From Trileptium ribeirensis (taxonomy: Eukaryota; Nematoda; Enoplea; Enoplida; Thoracostomopsidae): a DNA stretch of 64,000 nucleotides. This document shows, in pieces, positions 37,380 through 48,385 of the stretch. The position numbers and the translations under genes were made by a program. Within the stretch, counting starts at the first letter, position 1. Every line of letters begins with the position of its first letter. The stretch spans positions 1 to 64,000 of the forward strand of contig JASANE010007210.1 in the NCBI GenBank assembly GCA_030248225.1, written 5' to 3'. The notes beneath the pieces were generated by a model. That model did no database searches. It was not told where the DNA came from and worked only from the letters and a program-made list of their open reading frames with translations.

Positions 37380-37790
37380 GGCGGTCATGCCGGGGGGGGG
37401 GGGTAAACGCCCCACGGGGGGTCGCGACCATCCCAGGGGGTAAACCCCCCTGGCCGGCCAAATTTTCCTAGGGGATCGGTAATGAGGACCTTTTTTTTGG
37501 TCTTCGCAGCCATATTTTTCGTCCATTCGATTAACTTTTACTTCAGGGAGTCACGTCGCGAACAAAACAGCTTTCCACAAATTTACGGCCGCACATGCAC
37601 CTCTAGCAACAAACAGGCGCAAGTTTTTGCAATAAGGAACTACTTCGAAACTCGTCAAGCATCCCTTCGGGGGGAGGTGCTGCCCACCCCAACCCCAGGG
37701 GGGTTACCCGCTTGGCTTTTCGGCCTCGGGGACGGGGGCGGGTCCGGACCTTAGGGGGGTTACCCCCCTGCCGGATTTTGTGAGTCATTC
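37380..37790. repeat. GC-rich insert with G-run and inverted GGGGGTTACCCCC motifs
   Basis: It starts with gccggcgggcgg and a run of 12 G at about 37391, and contains gggggtaaacccccctgg, cccaggggggttaccc and ggggggttacccccctgcc. The base composition is sharply different from the flanks. The paired G/C blocks could form hairpins or indicate an inserted element. Confidence 0.6.
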
Positions 37791-38092
37791 CGATGACGTA
37801 ATCCTGGCAAGAAAGTTGCAACAAATTTTGTTCTGCAAGTATCAACTTGCACGAACCTGTTGTGTTCGAAATAAATTCTTAACTGAAGACGTTATTTAAG
37901 CTGGAGCATGCCAAGCTGCAGTTCGTTCAGTACGATGGGTTGAAGTTCGGTTTAATTTAATTATTTGTTACGTTGTGTATGGTGTTGTTGCCTCAACTAG
38001 CCACCGCCACAGTGCTGTTCACTAAGCGTTGTTTCCTCTCTATTATGTCTTGATATTTTGTTTGCTCTTTTTAAATAAAGCTTGTTGGCATT

Positions 38093-38774
38093 ACAAGTGA
38101 TACTGGCAAAAATGGGCTGAAATTAGCCTGAAACATTGTGTTGTTTGATTCCGGGTGTTGTGAGCAGGGGGAAATATATCCGTAATTTTTCAGTTGGAGA
38201 CGGACAACATTAAACACACACGAACGGAAAAATTTTAACTAAATAGCTCCATCTGTTGCTGGAGACTAGCAACATTATTTCTCGAATTGGGTTATACCGT
38301 ATTAGGTAATAGAAGGTATAATTTGGATGAAATGTAGGTTTCAACCCCGTAATTCCCAAACCCAAAAATGAACATTCTTCCTTACAATGCTATGTTGTAT
38401 GCAAGGGTAAACGGCACCTACGAATCATACATATATTGTGTTAGGTACTGTACTGAATAAGATACACCGTAAAATGTTCAAAACCAAAAATAAAAACTTC
38501 GTTCTTTTAATAAAAATTAACAAAATAGACCAAATACGTAGTGTTTATAATACTACGTTGTAATCTATGCAATACGAAGAATAATGTTGCTACTTTCCAG
38601 CAACAGATGGAGGTATTTAGTTAAATTTATTTCCATTCGCGTGCGTTTAATGCTGCCCGTCCCCAACTGCAATATTATCGATATATTTCTCCTGTTCGCA
38701 ACACCGGAATGAAACAACACAATGTTTCAGGCTAATAGGCTAATTTCAACCCATTTTTGCCAGTATCACTTGTA
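38093..38774. mobile_element. Foldback element with ~195-bp inverted arms
   Basis: The left arm (38093-38284: acaagtgatactggcaaaaa ... tccatctgttgctgg ... gcaacatta) is repeated in reverse complement at 38576-38774 with about 90% visual identity. The spacer is about 290 bp and codes for nothing recognisable. The high identity of the arms suggests recent activity or gene conversion. Confidence 0.9.
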
Positions 38775-39140
38775 GCCAGTTTTTAAGTAAACCAATTCAG
38801 CTAAAATTTTCACAGTAGACATGATCTTAAGTAGCTTACCTGAGGAAATGATATCACTATGATAAACGCTCGCACAAGGAAGGAAACCCAGATAGATTAA
38901 AATTTTAGTGTCAAATGTAAGCGAATTTTGTTGAGTCGTTTCGGTTGTAGCAACGAGTCAGAACTAATCGTAGTATATGCATAGCTTTATATAGTTTTGG
39001 GGCCACATTAACGAGCTGGGTCGAATGGCATCAAAAGTATCACAACATGATAACAAGATAAAGAGTTATGACGATTTCAGTGAAAACTTGAGCAATACGT
39101 TATATGTGGTACTCATTCGTCGTGCTAATGACAACAATCT

Positions 39141-39742
39141 ACTGTATGTGCATTCCATGCCCGCCAAAAATAACTGGCGCTCGCTCGAGACTGGTTCTAA
39201 ATAAATTAGTTCTAAAAAACTGTATTTCCACAGTCCCGAAAAACCCAGAATGTCATAAAAACCCGAAATAATTTCCAATGATTTTTAAAATTTCTTATTT
39301 CATCGTGCACCATGTTCTCGAATTGCACTGCCGAATCAAAAATATGAGTATTACTTATAAGTATGCTAGTATTATAAATATCACCCGGTGTAGAATTGGC
39401 CCTAACGACCTTGCCTCTGTATTGAAAACTGCTCAGGACCATGTGGTTCTGGTGAGTGGTCTCAATTCGTTTTTTTTCGTTGAAATATGTTGTAAAATTT
39501 GTGTTTAGAACCATTAATCTACTAGTTCAGTTGTTTAATGTTAACTTCTAGTGTGTGTTGGGTATAGATACGTAATTGCAACGGTGCTAATTTTGATAAT
39601 TGTTACTTCTGTTTACGCTGAACATAGAACTCCGAATTTTTTTAAAGAACCCTGAAAATTGAACCAATGTCTCAGCGTCCACCCTGAAAATAGACGTTAA
39701 GACTCGCTGGTTCGAAATGCGACGGTTATTTCTGGAGCGTAC
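39141..39742. mobile_element. MITE family M1 (Tc1/mariner-like termini), copy
   Basis: The left end is cgccaaaaataactggcgct followed by cgctcga. Reverse-complemented, the right end reads cgctccagaaataaccgtcg. The family terminus is approximately TACAGTACCCGCCAAAAATG followed by ACTGTCGCTCGCTCG. This copy is longer (0.6 kb) than others, so it may hold a second insertion. Confidence 0.6.
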
Positions 39743-39973
39743 TTTTTTTTTGTTCCATATTGTACTCTCATGGAAGCATAATTTGCCATTCATATCGAGA
39801 TGCATGGGTGCAGGGTGATTGCGTTTACTGATATATACTTTTATATTCGATTTCGAAATTTTATTTAACAATTAAAAATATGTAGGATCAATTGTGTATC
39901 CTAGATATAGTTCGTCACTCATTATAATACTACTGTTTCCTTTAGTCATTTTGATTTATCACTTATATTTCAG

Positions 39974-40075
39974 GATTTTGATAAAGACCTTGGAAGTGGC
40001 GCAAGATCCGCTAATTTTATGCGTAGCATCGCACGACTTGGGCGAATACGTCAGACATTATCCGCGTGGAAAAAC
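39974..40075 (+). CDS. ATP6V1H: V-ATPase subunit H, antepenultimate exon
   Basis: Acceptor cttatatttcag (phase 2), donor AAAAC|GTAAGC (phase 2). It reads [16 protein letters not shown], then [17 protein letters not shown]. The block HD(V/L)[11 protein letters not shown] is a hallmark of subunit H across eukaryotes. An armadillo/HEAT-like C-terminal helix is expected here. Confidence 0.9.
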
Positions 40076-40725
40076 GTAAGCCGTTTAAAATAACATTGTT
40101 GAGTTCAGTTGCAAGCAAGATTACTGACTACTTGATAGAAGTATGTCTATTGTACAGTGGCGACGCTGATGTGTGTTAGTGAAAGCTAGTTTGAAACAAT
40201 GTAAGAAAGTACAGTCTCTAATCGAGATATTACAGTTGCATTTGCAGAAGTAATTTTTAATAATTTGAAACTGTTTGCGGATCTTGTTCCTCGAATACGT
40301 CGTTTGTACACATTCACGTTCGTGGTTACGGATGTTACAAGCAGTAAAACTAGTATTGCTGTGATGCGTAAAATTAATAGCAAATGGCTTGAGAAATAAT
40401 TGGAAATTATTTGTGTTTTTTCGCATTTTGAGGTAAATTCTACATATATCATGAGTAAAGCAAAATATAATATGTGCCAATAGCATTTCATTATGAAGAA
40501 ATATTAAGCTATTTTTCATGGTGTTCCTTAATATAACCCACCTCTATGATGGCGTTATAGTTTTCTTTGCAATAATAGCATACATATTATTCCTTCGTCT
40601 GTTTCAATGCTTTCTTGGAAGCTTCAAGCACTACGTAGACCATCATCTGTCTGCAGTTTTTTTATATTGTTTGCTCAGTGATTTTTGCAAGTTAACGATA
40701 CAAGTGTTCAAAATTTTCATTTTAG
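40076..40725. other. V-ATPase H intron, nothing further recognised
   Basis: A 650 bp intron between two well-supported exons. Overlapping minus-strand frames at 40121-40519 show no family motif. Confidence 0.6.
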
Positions 40726-40839
40726 CATAATTGACAAACTTCAAGGTAAGCAACTTGTGATGCGTTTACTCGTTCACGACGATCCAAATGTCCGATATCA
40801 TGCGCTATTGTCTGTGCAGAAGATTATGGTCCACAATTG
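40726..40839 (+). CDS. ATP6V1H: V-ATPase subunit H, penultimate exon
   Basis: Acceptor aaattttcattttag (phase 2), donor AATTG|GTATGT (phase 2). It reads [19 protein letters not shown], then [19 protein letters not shown]. This matches the family segment LGGKxLVMxxxxHxDxxVRYxALLxVQKxMVHNW. The last tryptophan codon is split by the intron. Confidence 0.92.
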
Positions 40840-41807
40840 GTATGTTTTGTTTGACATTGCATTACGTTATTTCTAGGTTTTGTAGGCCACCTAGACTAGG
40901 GTCAGAGACCTAGTATCAGCTCTAACAGGGGGACACCGTAACTAGGATCAAACTTATGAATTGCTATTACTAGTACAAATATCATAGGTGTCCGTAAGAG
41001 CGCTTCCAACCTCTGGCATTTCCACAGTGGGGGATGGTGGATTTGGCCACTTTCCAAATCTCCTATGTTCGTGAGATTTTACCTCATGTGTGTCCTTCCC
41101 GCTAGACCGATACCCTCATGTTGAACTGAATCCAAAAATTGTTTGTTCCAAAATTTATGATTTTTGTATGCAAAATGTTTTAAACATTAATTATCACCAT
41201 TTCTAATGCTAAAACGTCGTTTTATAGCTGAGAAATACATGCGCGGCAGTAAAATTGCATGAAAATATGGAGATATTATAGTATTTTTACGCAAAATTTC
41301 TCCCCTCCCCCACTTTGAAGTTTCCCCGAAAATGAACTTCCCCCGCTATTCGGAGGGCTGTGAACAGGTCAGAACCTAAGGGTCGGAGTTCATCGTAAGC
41401 CATATTTACTTTTTACTTGAAGGTCCCGTTTAGGGCGTAGTGGTTTCATCAAAACTTGGAGAAAATTGGCAAAAAATGTGAGGAAAAGGAAACTTAATTG
41501 TGGTGGTTAAAACAAAAATTTTAAGGATCGGTGCGGGAGAGGTGTATTTTCGGGATCACGCCGAGCCAATGAGGAGTCCATCCCGCACTTCCCTCATAAA
41601 AACCTCGATATCGTACTAATGGCCGGCCAAATGCTATTGGTGAAGTTGGGATAGGATAACGAGTTTTTTCGCCGACTGGCGTTAGCAATGTCACTTGTTT
41701 GGAGTGTCGTAAATATTTGTGGCTTACTCATTTCGCAAAATATGATGTAGTACCGTTAACTGAAGTGAACTGAAATACTTACGATGTAAAATCTGGAGCG
41801 CAGTGTA

Positions 41808-42032
41808 ACACAGTCACGTACAAAAATAAGCGTACAAAAACAAAAGTCTATAAACGAACATTAAAACGTTCATTTTCGTTTGCTGTCGTTCATAAACGAA
41901 CGCAAAAAACATTTGTGCGCAAACATGTAAAATTGGTTTGAGCTTACGTTAGCAAACTTTCGCTGAGGTTTACGTTCGGTCGCGTTTCACGTTCGTTTTT
42001 ATGCACTATTTCTTTTCTGGCCGTGACTGTAA
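41808..42032. mobile_element. MITE family M2, copy 1
   Basis: Left end cagtcacgtacaaaaataag followed by cgtacaaaaac. Reverse-complemented right end acagtcacggccagaaaaga followed by aatagtgcataaaaacgaacg. Internal cgaacg/cgttcg motifs are abundant. The second copy is at 52315. Confidence 0.75.
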
Positions 42033-43168
42033 GTGTTGGTATTATTTATCATTTTAGCAAATACATACATTCTGTTTTTCGACGAAGTAAATTATAGTAA
42101 CGGGTTGTATTGTAATGTGAAATTTGGATAATGCTGCACCGTGATGTACGTGGCTACTTTTGATGCATATACCTGAGTTGTTTTTTTGTGAAGTCAGTTC
42201 ACGAGCTAAAACCGATAGCTGCGTACAGATCACTATATTCCGCTGTGCGATCACAGGTCTCGATTTGCGATATGTACTTATAGTTAGACTTTAGTAGCTA
42301 TTTTATCAACTGTAATTTACTGTCCGTGCTCGCCGCAAAAGTTGTTTCAAATCCCGTTTTTGATCGTATGCTTTTCTACACTCATGCCGCACATAATAGT
42401 GTTGTCCGATTGTGTATGTCTTCTTATCACTTTGTATAAATGTGTTAAAAGTGTAGAAATACGATGCGTGAGTAAATTTTAGATGACACCACCAACCATA
42501 AAATTTTTTACTTACCAATGTCGAATCGCAGACGGAAATAAGGCTGAATTTCATTCATTAGCGGTAAATTGGCAAAATCCAATTAAAGTACCAGAAATTA
42601 TACCTTGGGTTCGAACAGAATTTTAACGGAATGTGCAGAAATTCGGTTTCCTAATGGCTTAATGATCACTCAGTGTTCGCGAACAAATTTAATGCAAAAG
42701 TGATGTCATAAACTATCTTATAGTTAAGTTCTTGGTGTCCGCGAACAAAGCCTGTTCATCAAATTCGATGAATTTTCGTCCTCAAACATTTGTACAACTT
42801 TGCTTGAATATTCACGAACACAAAATGATTAGATTTCAGTAGCGAGCAGTGTGTTCGCTAACAGGTTTGGGCTGAATTTAAATTGATCAAAAAGCGTTCG
42901 GTAACAATGTGCAAAATTACAAAGTGGGATGGTTGATGGGGTCACCTTAAGTTTACGGTTTCGAAAATTGCGTTTACGTATACAACGATGCACGTCCACG
43001 CTCGCTAAACTGCGAATATTCGTGATAGAAATATGAACTCGAATTTTTGATGCAGTTGTAATTTTGACAAAAGAACACTCATAGCATACATGCCTGGCGC
43101 GCATTCACGCATAATGGAAATTACATACATAGAAATGGTTCTTCGTTACAGTTTCTGTTTACCAACGT

Positions 43169-43310
43169 AGAGTACCCGCAAAAAAGGACTGTCGCTCGCT
43201 GGCGACTCGGTTGAAATAAATTTGTCCTAAAACTTATTATTAATTTAGTTTCGAATTTTCGAGCTAGTCACTCGCTCCAAATGCTACAGTCATTTCTGGC
43301 GTATATTGTA
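43169..43310. mobile_element. MITE family M1, short copy
   Basis: Left end tacccgcaaaaaaggactgt followed by cgctcgctgg. Reverse-complemented right end tacgccagaaatgactgtag followed by cattt and ggagcgagtgac. About 140 bp, in the last intron of V-ATPase H. Confidence 0.75.
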
Positions 43311-43607
43311 GGTTCGAACTTGTGATTACAACATTGTGGTAGTTATTGTGAGAAGATGGTAATACTGTCTCGTATAACTATAAGTATGAGGGGCGTTAGA
43401 TCATATACAGCCAACTGAAGTCGCAATGACAGGTGCGTTTGGACAGCAGCTGGTCGACGTAAACATTAAACTTAATAAATGTAAGGCTTATCATGTTAGC
43501 GTTAAAGTTTCGTCATAGGCGAAGATTAAGCTTATAAATATTGCGAACTGCATAACTTAAAATTACTCACCTGAACATTGTCTATGCCTTAATATTGTTA
43601 TGGTTGC

Positions 43608-43820
43608 ATACAATGTTCTTGCTAAAAATGACTGCCGCGTTTCCAACGAACGCATATCGACCAGAGTTATCTACTCGCGACAAGTGTCGAACAAACTTTA
43701 GAACAGCTCTCGAATAAATTTTAAAAAAATTGGGCTAAAATTTTCGAGTAGTCTCGAACAAAACAAATCAACAAAATCGAGGGAATATCGAACGAGCAGC
43801 ACTCATTTCTGGCGATTACA
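43608..43820. mobile_element. MITE family M1, copy adjacent to V-ATPase H final exon
   Basis: Left end ttgctaaaaatgactgccgc with cgaacg inside; reverse-complemented right end atcgccagaaatgagtgctg followed by ctcgttcgatattc. It ends about 30 bp before the final V-ATPase H exon. Confidence 0.7.
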
Positions 43821-43850
43821 GCAATAAGGAAAACAATAGTGTAATTTCAG

Positions 43851-43923
43851 GGAGTATCTTGGCAAACAAATCGAACAAGACAATCCCGACGCAAAACCGA
43901 AGCCCATACTTGGCAAAGCGTAA
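43851..43923 (+). CDS. ATP6V1H: V-ATPase subunit H, final exon
   Basis: Acceptor tgtaatttcag (phase 2). The join restores W-EYLGKQIEQDNPDAKP, followed by KPILGKA and stop TAA 43921-43923. WEYLGKQ(L/I)E is the invariant C-terminal end of subunit H; the tail after it is variable in all species. A MITE sits about 30 bp upstream, close to the branch-point region of this 3.0 kb intron. Confidence 0.9.
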
Positions 43924-46677
43924 ATCCAGAATAATTGTAGTCATCACACATAACCTAGTTTATGTTTTTATTGCTTCATCTTCACTAATTCTTCTGGTTT
44001 TTACGATAATTGAATTACATTACCGATGATCTTACAGACGCGGAATACTAAAGAGTGACGCTTTAAATAAATCATATTGATGCCTAGGCTAAAGCGGGGA
44101 CAATCGAGCCCTGTGCCAAAAATTAGAACAGCCCATAGTCATGGTAATTATTTAGTTTCACATAAAGATGGTTCGTTATTTTCATGATACTAGGTTAGGA
44201 TACAATGTACAGCAACATGTTATTGCTAAGACATTAATAATCTGTTTAGTTGAATGTGAATTTACTTGCTATAGGAAAAGTTATTGTACGAATTTAGAAT
44301 GCTGCTTTATGGATATCCTGGAATTTGTGACATTGAGCTTTTTTGATTTTTGACTTTGCTTAAACATAATATAAAATAATAATATGTGCTTGATACAAGT
44401 AGGTTGATAAATGGAGCGTTGTTAGGTAAAAAGATAGATTAGGAATGTTTCCGCGTTAGGAGTGATTGTGATATTCGTCACAGGAAATTAACGCTTTATT
44501 AAAGGTGTAATTCAAATCATATTTGTAATAACGCACTTCATCAGTATCCGATGTCAGTGTTTCTGAAACGGAGCGAACGAAAGCAAGCTATGTTTCCTTT
44601 GAGGGCGCTGGGATGGGAGGGTCGTAAAAATTTCTTTCTTGTCTGTCGCTGTCACTCATGTAACTCGTCTTCTGATGGATAAATTTCGATAAAAATTTTT
44701 TAGTTCGATAGCAAAAGTGATGACAATTTGTTTTTAGTTGAACGCGAACAGCTTCATCGCGCCGTAAAATAACTATAATAGATGAAATCACGCTCGCTCC
44801 TTTTCACCCTTGCTAGAGAGATACCAGTACGCCGCTTTGATTGACATTGACTTTATAGGGTAGCGTAGATGTTGGACGCAGATGTATTATAACGTTTAAC
44901 AGATGTCCGGTTTAACCAAATAAATTGAAATATAAAGCTCACTAACTATTCATGTGTTGTGCATTTGAATAGAAGCCGGATATTTTTACATAAATACTTA
45001 TTATTCTGGCTTTTGTACTCTATTTTAACAATAATATTATACTACAGTGTTCTAGTTACCATTCCGTATCGCTTGTGATTGATGTTTTGTAATGAACAAT
45101 GTTATGTGATGTAGTAAATTACAAAGTTTTATATTTATAATTTGTGCCATGTTATGCCCAGAATATTTTTGTTTTCTGTGAACTCCAACTAAACGGTAGT
45201 AATGTTGCGTAGTGTCAACGCCCGGGGGAATTTTTATGGTGTTTCGAAACAGTAGAAACTGTTGTTCTTTTCCTATACAAAAGCTGACGTCGTCTTCAAA
45301 CAACTACTATTTTGCATCCAATTATTCGAATGTGATTAATCTTCATAACGTTATGTGGTGTACATATGCGCGGTGTGAGCAGGCCGAATTAACCCTGAGA
45401 GGCGGTATGTTATAACGTTAGAAAAAGAACTGCTTAGAGCGGGGTTTCGGGGGGGGGGGGGCGGTAACACCCAACATAGGCTTTGGCTTATTGTATGTCT
45501 CGTATAAGGACCTTAGCTTAGGCTTAGTATATCGAGAACGACATGGCCTGTATTTTATTTCCGCCCCTCAAGGTTGCTTGGGCCTGTGACTGTATACCAA
45601 CTACCGTCCTAGTATGTAGTTGAAACCGCTTGAGCATGAGATTTCTTTAGTTCGACGCCTTGACCTATTTTTTGCAAAAAAATTATTTTGTTCGAACTAG
45701 TTTAGGTGCGTTCATCACGGTAACAACTGCTGGTCGTTTTCCCATATCGCGAAAAAATTCAGAATAACACTTGCACTATCGGTATTCAAAGTTTTAACGA
45801 ACGGGAACAGGGATTCTGTGATGTAATAATCGGATTATGCCAAACAAATTTCACATAGCTCGTGAGGGAATAATTTAAAACGCGCTAAAATATTTGAATC
45901 TGAGATTTGATAAGTATACCAAATTTGTGTGAGCTGATGTATGTATTGTTTAACATTTTGAATTCATAAATATTCAAGGCGACGATAACAAAGAAATGAG
46001 GTGCTTTGATCCTATTTTACAACATTATAGGTGGCGTTTTGTAAATGCAGTCACGTGTACAGATTGGATTTAGACAGATGCAATAGCGTCGATCCATTTC
46101 CAGACCAAATTGCGTCCGTCGCTTCTGGATTAGATTTTGTCTCTGACTACATCGTGCTAACTTTCTGAAAACATGGGCATAGAAGAGCAGTGTTGCAAGT
46201 CGATATTCGAGTGACGCCATTACAGGATGAGTATACTGCGATCGTTGCGGCCTTGTTCTAGGGGGTGATCACTGATTCGTAGCATTGTGTATAGTGAATA
46301 TATATATGTACAGATATATAGAAAAATATATTAGGATCATTTTATATCTCCATTAAATAAAGTTTTTCTAAATCTTGTTTTTATCTGATATATATCTTTC
46401 ATGTTTTCATTCAGTTTATATTGGGTTATACGCTGTAATAATAATAATGAAAATGTATATTATTTCTTCCTTGCGCTGATGAAGATACTTATCATACTGC
46501 GGATAGCAGTCTCCGTTGAGTTGTTGTAATGACATGTGCTATATATACTTTAATATTTATGTTGGGAGGTAACGTAATGTTTGTATGGAGAGCGGTTCAT
46601 AGTCTTATAGACATTGTCTTATATGTTATCTCAAATCGTCTGTATTATAGCTACGCGATTTCACTGAAATGTTATAG
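43924..46677. other. Region downstream of V-ATPase H without recognised gene
   Basis: No supported exon. A run of 13 G with flanking gaaaaagaactgcttagagcgggg at 45420-45470 resembles 36812-36850 (gaaaaagagccgcttagtgcaggggttcgg), suggesting a shared dispersed repeat. An open frame at 45212-45415 ending at a possible donor (GAGAGGCG|GTATGT) matches no family. Confidence 0.4.
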
Positions 46678-46734
46678 GCTTGATGCAGCATATCCTGGCG
46701 GGACTTGGGAAATAAATATGAAGTTTTCGCCTCC
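46678..46734 (+). CDS. Unassigned exon-like segment (GGTWEINMKFSPP)
   Basis: Between a possible acceptor (aatgttatag; alternative gatgcag at 46688) and donor CCTCC|GTGAGT the frame reads LDAAYPGGTWEINMKFSPP. The pattern Y-x-GG-x-W/F-x-x-x-x-x-F-x-P resembles the start of the beta-sheet in ubiquitin-conjugating enzymes, but no HPN/catalytic-cysteine exon was found downstream. Function is unassigned. Confidence 0.25.
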
Positions 46735-46951
46735 GTGAGTTTAACTCTAAAATAGATGACGGTGGCATTTTATTTCGCTGTTCTCCAAAAACAGCAGGAA
46801 ATACAATTGGTGAAGGAGGAGGAAAACAAAGTGAAGAAATGAGGGTCAGATTTTGAAACTAAGTGTTGCTATCTCAATTGCATCAGAACGCTATTGGTGG
46901 AAAGAGTTCTTGGACAATGTCACGCCTTACTGCATCAAACGCCAACCCTGT

Positions 46952-47134
46952 TTAACGCAGCCAACAAACCGTCCCTGATAACGCTTCATTCAGTCCCTGT
47001 TCCAGATAGCATGTCACAGGATGTGCGTTATTTGGTTGGGTTCCGTCACTTATTGGGCCTTTGCCCGTGGCTGAGCAAGAGAACAAATACATCTGTGCAG
47101 CCATCGCATGTATCACGCGATGACTTGAGGTCAC
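46952..47134 (-). pseudogene. Possible transposase fragment on the opposite strand
   Basis: The minus strand has a 60-codon open frame containing MYLFSCSATGKGPISDGTQP. This resembles the DDE_1 transposase stretch (V-x-x-x-C-x-ATG-x-x-x-PP) around the second catalytic segment. It is opposite in orientation to the fragment at 48194, so if real it belongs to another or inverted insertion. Recognition rests on one short motif. Confidence 0.25.
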
Positions 47135-48193
47135 GGCATTACCGTCAAAGGCGTCTGTTCATGTTCTCCCTTGTGTTCTCCATCTCATCTATCGCTACGT
47201 TGTGATGAAAATTTTACAAATGGACCAAGGCACCGAATTTCGCAGCAGGCTAAGACAGTCCCTCAACAGGTCGCTTAGCATAAAACGTGCAATGTCGACA
47301 TATATATATATATGTTTATATATAGTAACTTCCTGCTAGGTCGACACTTGGTAAATTTTTCGCATATAAAAATCCTTTTGCTCACAGGTACAAAGTCCAA
47401 GTTGCATTGGGAAAACAGCTGATTATTACCAAGGATGTTTTCTATCGTTATGCTAATTTATATGCGCTTGGCTTTGTTTAGCGTTTCGGGCTGGAGAAGG
47501 ACATGGTCTATCTATTATATATCTGTTTTTATGCATTCACACCTGTACAAATGGTGTAATTTTTATCGCGTTAGAACTTCATAAGGAATAGGAGTTAATT
47601 CACGATTTAAAAAATAACGTTAAAATTATCCGTAGGATACAGCCATCGTGTTTGCTTAGGCGGCCAGGGCGTTTTTTCCCGTAAATACATAGGGAACGTG
47701 AAATCTGTTAACTGCACCTGTTGCTTGCTGGGTCGACAGTGCACTCTAGATAGGTCGACACTTCCCTTTCTTGTATGCCTGTATACCACCACTATTGCTT
47801 TGTATTTTGAGAGTATATACTAGGCCATCGTAATATTGTCAAGTGCCATAGAAGCTTTGTACCTACCACAATTTATCGCACTTTGGAGGTGTCGTGCAAT
47901 TCGGAAAGCTGTTTTACGTTGCTTTGCTTTAAGGTAACTAAGTGTAAATTTCCTGTGAAAGTATAAATATTTTTTAGAGCTTTCTGACTGCATTTCCTAG
48001 CAGTAGACAACAGAAGTGTTATCAGCTAAGACGTACAAGGAAAGTCTGAGTTGGTGATTTTATCCTTATTAATTTGCTAATTGTGTACAGTTGCCGCAAA
48101 TATTGCCAATTTGCTTTTCTGTGATGATCGTTAGCACAATGTAGTACAGTAGCTTGGAGGGAGTCGATATCAAAAAGATCTTGGGAGCAGCAC

Positions 48194-48385
48194 ATGGTGC
48201 GGTTTGGCAAAAAGAACAACTCTCTAAACGCTGATCGTACGACATTTGGGAAAGTATTGAGCACGGTTAAGTCGAAACCAAATATGGTTATCAACGCGTT
48301 TCGGAAGACAGGTGTCTATCCATTGCATCCTGGCGCATTTGGCCCGGAGGCTTCAGTGGTCGCCAACGCTCTGCTTGGAATATGA
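48194..48385 (+). pseudogene. Pogo/Tigger-type (DDE_1) transposase C-terminal fragment
   Basis: An open stretch reads FGKVLSTVKSKPNMVINAFR, then KTGVYPLHPGAFGPEA. The block NxxxxFRKTGIYPLxP is typical of the region after the DDE domain in pogo/Tigger/jerky transposases. Upstream, in a different frame, WQKEQLSKR (about 48208-48236) is also family-like, so a frameshift is likely. Downstream to about 48900 only broken frames continue. It is a decayed copy with no intact catalytic domain seen. Confidence 0.6.

Larger units (their letters stand above)
39974..43923 (+). other. ATP6V1H: Gene span: V-ATPase subunit H, last three coding exons only
   Basis: Three exons join in frame (phase-2 introns) into about 95 residues that match the C-terminus of V1 subunit H, the regulatory subunit that joins the V1 and V0 sectors of the proton pump and shuts off ATP hydrolysis when V1 is free. 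The family is about 480 residues long. The preceding ~380 residues were not found between 36732 and 39973, nor elsewhere in the window. The gene is therefore a 3' fragment, or its upstream exons were separated by rearrangement, very long introns or misassembly. Confidence 0.85.

Noticed and set aside
39026..39205. 59-codon frame MASKVSQHDNK... with YDDFSENL recalling a V-ATPase H segment
   Set aside because: The similarity is a few residues, the family sequence that should follow is absent, and the frame runs into a MITE terminus.
39394..39451. Possible exon IGPNDLASVLKTAQDHVVL
   Set aside because: Phases do not fit V-ATPase H, no family was recognised, and it lies inside a candidate MITE.
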